Below are positions 58,435 to 64,000 of a stretch of 64,000 nucleotides of DNA, piece after piece. The notes under the pieces were generated by a model. That model was not told where the DNA came from and searched no databases. It saw only the letters and a list, made by a program, of their open reading frames with translations. Position 1 is the stretch's first letter. Each line of letters starts with the position of its first letter. The position numbers and the translations under genes were made by a program. The DNA is from CALNYX01 sp942490925 (GTDB lineage: Bacteria > Chlamydiota > Chlamydiia > Chlamydiales > JAAKFR01), in assembly GCA_942490925.1 (NCBI GenBank), contig CALNYX010000017.1, positions 992,001 through 1,056,000 of the forward strand, in the 5' to 3' direction.

Positions 58435-58810
58435 AAAAAGACCCTTCAGTTACATGAAACATTCTTGATATAGAAGGGATTATTTTTTATCAACTATAAT
58501 CTATATAAAACAACTGACCATAACTAACATAACTTATTTACTTCTCAGAAAATCTATTTATACAAAAGAGAGTCTTTTTCAATAATGACCCATTAAGAAT
58601 GCTCTAAATAACACTACGCCAGAGACAGAATCGAACTGGCGACACAAGGATTTTTAGTCTTGAAGCCCCTTTCACAACAGATGACCTAAAATCACCCAAT
58701 ATCACAAATCTTACGAGAAAAAGTAGACTTTTGATGACGAAAGATTGTCAATTGATATCAAGTAATTTCAACCTTGAAAAATTGGTTATTCTAGATCTAT
58801 TTGCTTCTAA
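58435..58810. other. AT-rich intergenic region with a tRNA fragment
   Basis: No protein gene. It contains the tRNA-Phe fragment described at 58618-58659; the rest is A+T-rich, without further repeats seen. The promoters of both flanking divergent genes must lie in or next to it. Confidence 0.5.
58618..58659 (-). repeat. partial tRNA-Phe copy (candidate attachment-site repeat)
   Basis: 42 bases match tRNA-Phe positions 62188-62229 with two mismatches (at 58625 and 58655), covering the 3' acceptor strand, T arm, variable loop and part of the anticodon arm. The 5' half is missing, so it cannot make a tRNA. Same orientation as the intact gene; together they form a direct repeat around 58618-62258. 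Confidence 0.8.
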
Positions 58811-58839
58811 TTGAACAGACATAAAATCTATGCTATCCT
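58811..58839 (+). promoter_or_regulatory. promoter of the SulP gene
   Basis: TTGAAC and TATCCT, spacer 17 bases, leaving a leader of about 50 bases to ATG 58896. It overlaps an in-frame ATG at 58830 and so argues against that start. Confidence 0.55.
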
Positions 58840-58895
58840 TTTGGGAACTCTGTGATAAGATAATACGCACTCACTTTGTAAGGAGTCTCCAATAC

Positions 58896-60602
58896 ATGAG
58901 AAACAAAAAAGAAGCATTTGTTCAAAGATTGACAGAATTCACTCCTAAAACCTGGATTTGTCTTAAAAACAAATATACTTTTGATTTATTTAAGCATGAT
59001 TTAATTGGAGGAGTAACTGTTGGGATAGTGGCTCTCCCTCTTGCAATGGCCTTTGCCATAGCATCAGGACTGTCACCTGTAAGTGGTTTATATACAGCAA
59101 TTATTGCAGGCTTCATTATTTCGCTGTTAGGAGGAAGTTATTCGCAGATAGGGGGACCAACAGGTGCCTTTGTTGTTATTATCTATAATATAGTTCAAAA
59201 TCATGGCTACTCTGGATTAGTCCTTGCCACAATTCTTGCCGGAATAATCCTTTTAGCGTTCGCATTTTTTAGGCTTGGAACCTTAATAAAATACATTCCC
59301 TATCCCTTAGTTATTGGATTTACCTCAGGAATTGCCGTCATTATTTTCGTCTCTCAAATTAAAGATTTTTTTGGGTTAGATATCCAGAACCTTCCTTCAG
59401 AATTTATTCCAAAATGTATTACGATTTTTTCTTCGTTTTCCTCATGGCATCCTTTAACTTTCGGGGTTGCATTAGGCACTCTTCTATTGATAATTCTAAT
59501 CCGTCGTTTTTTTCCCATTATTCCTTGGGGAATAAGTGCAATTGTTTTAGGGGGAGGACTTTCTTGGATTTTAGGATTACCTGTAGAAACAATAGCTTCT
59601 CGGTTTGGGGAAATTCCTAGAAGCTTTCCAACTTTTTCAGTTCCGATTTTCTCAATTTCTCTGGGCACATGGTATAATCTGATTCCTGAGGCCCTAACAA
59701 TTGCATTTTTAGCCGGCATAGAATCTCTTCTATCTGCAGTGGTTGCAGATGGAATGACAGGACGACGTCATAAATCTAATTGTGAACTCATGGCCGTTGG
59801 AATTGCCAATATTGGTTCCGTGTTATTTGGCGGCATCCCTGCAACTGGAGCTATCGCTCGTACAGCAACAAGTATTAAAACAGGTTCAAAAACTCCCTTT
59901 GCTGGAATAATTCACTCTGCAACATTGCTTCTGATTTTATTTGCATTTGCACCTATTGTTAGTCAAATTCCTCTAGCATCTCTTTCTGCTGTTCTAGTAA
60001 TGGTAGCTTGGAATATGAGCGAACTCCATCATTTTCGCAGCTTATTCAAAGCTCCGCCGTGTGATATAGCTATACTGCTAGTAACCTTTTTGCTTACCAT
60101 TTTAGTCGATTTGACGGTTGCCGTAGAGGTTGGGATTGTGCTTTCCGCATTTTTATTTATTAAAAGGATCGGGGATGTTTCACAGATTAGCCCACTGTAT
60201 TTTGCTAAAGATGAACCGATTGAAAATACAGATGTCAATCAAGAATCTATTGAACAATCGGCTATTCCCAAGGGAGTAGAAATTTATGAAATAACGGGGC
60301 CTTTATTTTTTGGCTTAGCAGATAGTCTAAAAGATGTTCTTTCTAATATCAAATTTCCACCTAAGGTATTCATTTTGCGAATGCGTCAAGTCCCTGTAAT
60401 GGATGCTACAGGGATGCATGCACTGAAGGAATTCATTAGCAAATGCAAAAGGGAAAATATCTCTCTGATTCTTTCAGGAATAAACAAGCCTGTATTGCAG
60501 ACATTCAAAAAATTTAATGTCGTTGAATCAACTCAAACAACATGGATATTCTCAAATTTTGATGATGCTTTAAAAAAGGCTATTGAACTAACACAAGCTT
60601 AG
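58896..60602 (+). CDS. SulP-family anion transporter with STAS domain
   Basis: 568 residues from ATG 58896, with AAGGAG 10 bases upstream. Residues ~30-430 form the membrane part with the SulP motif LPLAMAFAIASGLSPVSGLYTAI and FGGIPATGAIARTATSIKTG; residues ~460-560 form a STAS domain (LRMRQVPVMDATGMHAL). Transports sulfate, bicarbonate or dicarboxylate. A+T-rich. Lies between the two tRNA-Phe copies, so it belongs to the candidate island. Confidence 0.92.
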   Translation: MRNKKEAFVQRLTEFTPKTWICLKNKYTFDLFKHDLIGGVTVGIVALPLAMAFAIASGLSPVSGLYTAIIAGFIISLLGGSYSQIGGPTGAFVVIIYNIVQNHGYSGLVLATILAGIILLAFAFFRLGTLIKYIPYPLVIGFTSGIAVIIFVSQIKDFFGLDIQNLPSEFIPKCITIFSSFSSWHPLTFGVALGTLLLIILIRRFFPIIPWGISAIVLGGGLSWILGLPVETIASRFGEIPRSFPTFSVPIFSISLGTWYNLIPEALTIAFLAGIESLLSAVVADGMTGRRHKSNCELMAVGIANIGSVLFGGIPATGAIARTATSIKTGSKTPFAGIIHSATLLLILFAFAPIVSQIPLASLSAVLVMVAWNMSELHHFRSLFKAPPCDIAILLVTFLLTILVDLTVAVEVGIVLSAFLFIKRIGDVSQISPLYFAKDEPIENTDVNQESIEQSAIPKGVEIYEITGPLFFGLADSLKDVLSNIKFPPKVFILRMRQVPVMDATGMHALKEFISKCKRENISLILSGINKPVLQTFKKFNVVESTQTTWIFSNFDDALKKAIELTQA

Positions 60603-60691
60603 CCGGGATGAAAAACCCTATCCGATATAGGAACCCTTAAGAAGCCTCTGAAAAATCTAAGGGCGTCGCAAAAAAGAACAAGTTTACATTC

Positions 60692-61846
60692 TTATAAAAT
60701 GGGTCGACTTGGCTGTAACTCTCTCAAAAATTCCTCAATTGGCACACAGAGTACATTGGAAATTTTCTGTTTTTTATCTCCTCCATATAAGAGGAAACAA
60801 GTTGCTTCTGGATACTCTTCTTTAAAAATTTTCAGAGATTTCACATCTTTGGGTGAAGGGTTTGAGCTCCGCTTCACTTCAATTGCCCAAAATCCACGAG
60901 GGCCGTAAATAATGAAATCAACTTCTATCTTTGTTCTTGTTTGCCAAAAATATAACTGATGTTTGTCTTGCTGAGACTGAGTCCATGCTCTCAAATGTTG
61001 AGCAACTAATCCCTCAAGAGCTGGCCCTTCTATTTCAGCCTCTTTATCGAGAGGCCCTTTAGGCCTCAATTCCCTAAATACACCTGCATCAAAATAGTAG
61101 AACTTTGATCGACTTACCAACGCGCGTTTAGCCCGCCTTGTAAAAACAGGAACTGTAAAAGCTAAGAGCAAGTCTTCTAAAATTTGCAAATAGTTATCAA
61201 CTGTTTGCCGCTTAACATGCGATTCTCTGGCAATTTCTGTACTCGCCCACAATCCTCCATGAGAAAATGTTGCAACTTCCATAAAGCGTACAAAATCCCC
61301 AACCTGTCTAACAAGACCTTCTGCTTGAACTTCTTCTTTCAGATACACAGAAATATAAGCTCGTAATTTTTCTTGCGATTCCATCGATTGCCAAATTAAC
61401 GGCACTAAGCCAAATTGAAGAGCTCTTTTCAAAGAAAATTTCTCTTTTAATTCACTTCCAATAAAAGGATGCATGTGACGAAGTAGAGCTCTACCACCTA
61501 ATAGATCTCCCACAGAACGTCGCAGCTTTCTAACACTACTCCCTGTAAGAATAAATTGGATGCCACTTCCTTTCTCAATTAAGACATGAATCACAGGAAT
61601 CAAATCGGGAGCACGTTGAACTTCATCAATAATGCAAACATCACCAGGATTAAGAGAGGAAATGTAGTCGATCAATCTCTCCGGCTTTGCAAGAAATTTT
61701 CTCTCTGTTTCTCGATCTAATAAGTCAATTCTAAGAGCTTTTGGGAAACTTTTAGCAAGCCATGTTGACTTGCCTGTTCCCCTAGGACCAAATAGAAAAA
61801 AACTCTCTTTTTTGGGAGGAATGATTAATCGGGGTATATAATGCAT
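60692..61846 (-). CDS. AAA_14/DUF4143 ATPase, second copy
   Basis: 384 residues. P-loop FLFGPRGTGKSTWL, Walker B VCIIDEVQR, ILTGSSVRKLRR, and a C-terminal nuclease-like region (YFWQTRTKIEVDFII, FWAIEVKRSS). Same family as 39260-40438 but clearly divergent (different P-loop and linker), so not a recent duplicate. A near-perfect palindrome lies 27 bases upstream and could be its operator. Inside the candidate tRNA-Phe island. Confidence 0.9.
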   Translation of the reverse strand: MHYIPRLIIPPKKESFFLFGPRGTGKSTWLAKSFPKALRIDLLDRETERKFLAKPERLIDYISSLNPGDVCIIDEVQRAPDLIPVIHVLIEKGSGIQFILTGSSVRKLRRSVGDLLGGRALLRHMHPFIGSELKEKFSLKRALQFGLVPLIWQSMESQEKLRAYISVYLKEEVQAEGLVRQVGDFVRFMEVATFSHGGLWASTEIARESHVKRQTVDNYLQILEDLLLAFTVPVFTRRAKRALVSRSKFYYFDAGVFRELRPKGPLDKEAEIEGPALEGLVAQHLRAWTQSQQDKHQLYFWQTRTKIEVDFIIYGPRGFWAIEVKRSSNPSPKDVKSLKIFKEEYPEATCFLLYGGDKKQKISNVLCVPIEEFLRELQPSRPIL

Positions 61847-61872
61847 ATTGCCATCCGTTTTGGCGATTTTAA

Positions 61873-61905
61873 TTGCAATACGCCAAACCTGTTGGCATAT
61901 TGCAA
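61873..61905. promoter_or_regulatory. palindromic operator-like site
   Basis: TTGCAATACGCCAA (61873-61886), 5-base spacer, TTGGCATATTGCAA (61892-61905): 14-bp arms with one mismatch. Located 27-59 bases upstream of the ATPase ATG. The size and symmetry fit a dimeric repressor site. An additional TTTGGCG half-site sits just before it. Confidence 0.6.
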
Positions 61906-61945
61906 CAAAAATACCCCCTCATCCAGAAACAGAAAAGAGTAAGTG

Positions 61946-62114
61946 CATTAGGTTTTGAGGGAATTGGGCGTGGTGAGTTTGGGTGATCTTAGGCGAGGGC
62001 AGTGCCCAGAAAGAATTTCAGTCTAAAAAGAGTGACCGTTTGCGGATTCTCGACGAGGGCAGTACGTGGAACATTAGGTTTTGAGGGAATTGGGCGTGGT
62101 GAGTTTGGGTGATC
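61946..62114. repeat. 43-bp direct repeat plus partial copies of the tRNA-flanking element
   Basis: The 43 bases at 61946-61988 recur exactly at 62072-62114 (period 126). Both include TTTTGAGGGAATTGGGCG and the TTTGGGTGATC that starts the structured element. After the first copy comes a truncated element (AGGGCAGTGCCC), and another partial one at 62053-62066 (GAGGGCAGTACG), so the element seems to have been duplicated and decayed here. Confidence 0.7.
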
Positions 62115-62185
62115 GTAACAAGGGCAGTGCGAGGAGCACGGCCGAGGAGGGATCAGCCAAAATAACCCGCCCAATTCCCTCAAAA
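62079..62185. repeat. structured repeat element with inverted arms, copy beside tRNA-Phe
   Basis: Arms TTTTGAGGGAATTGGGCG (62079-62096) and its exact complement (62168-62185) end one base before the tRNA-Phe 3' end. Inside lies the core (62103-62161): outer stem TTTGGGTGATC/GATCAGCCAAA with one mismatch, inner hairpin GTGC-GAGGA-GCAC, and the conserved AGGGCA and GGCCGAGGAG. See the copy at 44042. Confidence 0.75.
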
Positions 62186-62186
62186 T

Positions 62187-62258
<72 letters not shown>

Positions 62259-62270
62259 GGTAAGCGGGAA

Positions 62271-62299
62271 AGAATAGAAAAGCGCATGCTAAATTGCAA
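62271..62299 (-). promoter_or_regulatory. promoter of tRNA-Phe
   Basis: Minus strand: TTGCAA (62299-62294), 17-base spacer, TATTCT (62276-62271), 12 bases before the tRNA. Confidence 0.65.
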
Positions 62300-62345
62300 T
62301 CAATTTTTTCTAGGTGCTCAGAGATATATGAAAATTTTCAAGCAG

Positions 62346-64000
62346 TTAGTGATTTTGAAAGAAAATCATGTCTTTAACGATGTTAACTGACTCTTCCATC
62401 CCTAAGTCATTCTCACCACAGGTCGGTCTCTCTTTGTGATCTTTGATCTGCTTGAGAAAGACTTGGAAGTTCTTATTACGCGCCACGCGCTTTTCACTAT
62501 TCGCTTTGAGCTTTGGCATCGCCTCTACCCAGGTGACTTCCCGTTTTTGAAGCGCTGGAGTATAGTATTTGGTAAACCATTTGCGAGCAAATGGATCAAC
62601 GTCTGCTAGCGAATCATCGAAAGCTGGGGCAACACGATCGGCTGGAAGTGGATAATCAAGGTGCTTTTCTCCCATTGGGGCAAAATGCAACTCTGAAGGC
62701 ACAACAATATCTGATTTGACGCCTTCAATCTGAGTCGATTTACCTGAAACGGTGTAGTAACGGCCAACTGTGACTTTAAAAAAGGAATTGGTCGAATCGT
62801 CTGTCACAGTCTGATGCTGGATTGTCCCTTTACCATAGGTCTGCTCATCTCCAACAACTACGGCAACACCATAATCTTGCAAGGTCTGGGCAACAATCTC
62901 AGTTGCTGAAGCTGAACCTTTTGAAACAAGGATCACAAGCGGACCATCAAAGTATCTCTCACCATCGACAACACGGTAGTATTTGGTGGAACCATCTGAA
63001 TATTTAGAGATGACAACAACTCCATTTGAAATGAATAGGCCACTCACTTTGATTGCTTGTGAGAGGAATCCACCACTATTATCTCGCATATCTAGTACAA
63101 GGCCATGAAGTTGACCCTCTTTACGCAATTTGGCAATTGCGGCTTTAAGATCGCGTTCACTACTCACACCATCTTCTCCTTCGTAGAAGGAGTGGAGGGT
63201 GATTTTTCCAATGAGGCCATCACCAAAAGGCTCTGATGAGATATCAACGCGCTTATCTTCAATCGCAATTTTCTTCCGTTTGAGATCAACATGAAAGGAG
63301 TCATCTCCCTTACGAACAATGCCAAGTGACATCCGAGTTCCCTCTTTGCCACGCATAATTTCAAGGACGTGGTGAAAGGAGGCTTCTTGGATGGGCTTCC
63401 CATCAACTTCGACGATTGTATCTCCAGCTTGGAGCTTGCCGCATGAGTCTGCTGGGCCTCCTTTGAGGATCTCATGAATTGTAATGCCATCGATTCCTTC
63501 TCTAAGAACGACACCAATCCCGCACATCCCCTTCTCAAGCTGCACTTTCATGGCATAAGCCTCTTCTGGGCTAAAATAGGCTGTATGTGCATCGAGGCTG
63601 TAGGCAAGGGCTTTAAGGGTACGCAAAACAATATGGTGCTCTTTCTCTTGCTCTGAGACATAGCGCCCCTCTTCATCAATGCCTAAGTAACGATTCTCAG
63701 AAACTGTGAGTTGTTTCTCGCAAAGTCCAACAAGTTTAGCTTCTACACCATCGTAGCTTGAATATTTAAGCTCATCCATATGCAGAGCAATCAAACGCAA
63801 AAAACGTTGGTAGTGTCTGTTACGCAACTCTTTGCGTGATGAAATGAATTTGCTTTCGCTTTGGGGAGCATCGAGCTTAATCTTCTGTGCTTCACGCACA
63901 AGCTTAGCTGGATCTTCTTCCCAATAGGCTCGCCACTCACGCGCTCTGATGATGCTCTGCTCAATGGTACGATTGAGGGCAAAATAGGTCGTGTAACGAT
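62346..64000 (-). CDS. tsp: tail-specific/C-terminal processing protease, 5' end outside window
   Basis: At least 551 codons; the frame is open to the right edge, where translation (YFALNRTIEQSIIRAREW...) continues without a convincing start, so the gene begins beyond 64000. Periplasmic serine protease of the Tsp/CtpA family. PDZ domain with GGPADSCGKLQAGDTIVEVDG; peptidase domain with DMRDNSGGFL, the catalytic Ser in SKGSASATEIVA, and the general-base Lys in YGKGTIQ. The C. trachomatis homolog is CT441, reported to process host or chlamydial proteins. Confidence 0.93.
   Translation of the reverse strand, partial: RYTTYFALNRTIEQSIIRAREWRAYWEEDPAKLVREAQKIKLDAPQSESKFISSRKELRNRHYQRFLRLIALHMDELKYSSYDGVEAKLVGLCEKQLTVSENRYLGIDEEGRYVSEQEKEHHIVLRTLKALAYSLDAHTAYFSPEEAYAMKVQLEKGMCGIGVVLREGIDGITIHEILKGGPADSCGKLQAGDTIVEVDGKPIQEASFHHVLEIMRGKEGTRMSLGIVRKGDDSFHVDLKRKKIAIEDKRVDISSEPFGDGLIGKITLHSFYEGEDGVSSERDLKAAIAKLRKEGQLHGLVLDMRDNSGGFLSQAIKVSGLFISNGVVVISKYSDGSTKYYRVVDGERYFDGPLVILVSKGSASATEIVAQTLQDYGVAVVVGDEQTYGKGTIQHQTVTDDSTNSFFKVTVGRYYTVSGKSTQIEGVKSDIVVPSELHFAPMGEKHLDYPLPADRVAPAFDDSLADVDPFARKWFTKYYTPALQKREVTWVEAMPKLKANSEKRVARNKNFQVFLKQIKDHKERPTCGENDLGMEESVNIVKDMIFFQNH

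Noticed and set aside
58618..58659. Considered as a functional tRNA-Phe gene.
   Set aside because: The 5' half, including the D arm and 5' acceptor strand, is missing.
58830..58895. Longer SulP start at 58830.
   Set aside because: It overlaps the -10 of a well-formed promoter and lacks a ribosome-binding site; ATG 58896 has AAGGAG.
36603..60655. The 15-mer TTAAGAAGCCTCTGA occurs near 36603 and 60640.
   Set aside because: One 15-base match is expected by chance in a window of this size; the flanks do not match.
39260..61846. The two AAA_14/DUF4143 genes as a recent duplication or composite transposon.
   Set aside because: Their proteins differ clearly in P-loop, linker and C-terminus, and no matching terminal repeats were found.

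Overview
The window is chromosomal DNA of a member of the Chlamydiales outside the family Chlamydiaceae (an 'environmental' chlamydia of the Simkania/Waddlia/Parachlamydia type). The evidence is gene order as well as gene identity. The runs ispE-rplI-rpsR-rpsF-pth-rplY-glgA, glyA-clpP-dapF-UPF0158, E2-gltT-lpxK, nrdR-dksA-lspA, ribE, dagA and metal ABC transporter-obg-rpmA-rplU match blocks of the Chlamydia trachomatis genome (remembered, not searched). The window also has genes that Chlamydiaceae lack: isocitrate dehydrogenase, a complete proBAC proline operon, gmhA, and several transporters and oxidoreductases. The species was not determined.

Layout. Positions 1-1752 hold small genes of unknown function, including a tandem paralogous pair and an overlapping pair that may be a split gene. 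Positions 1747-7474 carry the ribosomal protein/ispE operon, tRNA-Gln, glgA, the RNase P RNA gene (overlapping the glgA end) and a CT398-like zinc-ribbon protein. Positions 7869-12558 carry a small sugar-binding-like protein and the glyA operon. Positions 12555-15801 are lineage-specific membrane, kinase-like and small paralogous genes. Positions 15767-24161 hold kdsD, icd-argR, an amino acid transporter with candidate ARG boxes, and the gmhA-lpxK-gltT-E2 operon. Positions 25611-30860 are one eight-gene operon on the minus strand. Positions 30937-39181 hold a cation antiporter, ribE, a 993-residue fusion protein with an OppA-like C-terminus, dps, a YtxH pair, an alanine symporter and a glycosyltransferase.

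The rest mixes core and acquired DNA. Positions 39260-43900 look acquired: an AAA_14/DUF4143 ATPase, DUF917, a class D beta-lactamase remnant, YbaK, and an AT-rich dehydrogenase. This stretch ends at repeats beside tRNA-Ser. Core DNA resumes with the metal ABC transporter, obg, rpmA and rplU, then the proline operon. Positions 52410-58434 hold a carotenoid oxygenase and four further metabolic/transport genes. A 42-bp copy of the 3' half of tRNA-Phe at 58618 and the intact tRNA-Phe at 62187 bracket a candidate small island (SulP transporter and a second AAA_14 ATPase). A Tsp/CtpA-type protease runs off the right edge.

The most novel signal is a repeated, apparently base-paired element of about 59 bp. 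It lies on the 3' side of both tRNA-Ser and tRNA-Phe, has compensatory changes between the two copies, and is enclosed at each locus by inverted arms of locus-specific sequence. All calls come from reading the sequence. No database search, folding program or alignment tool was available.
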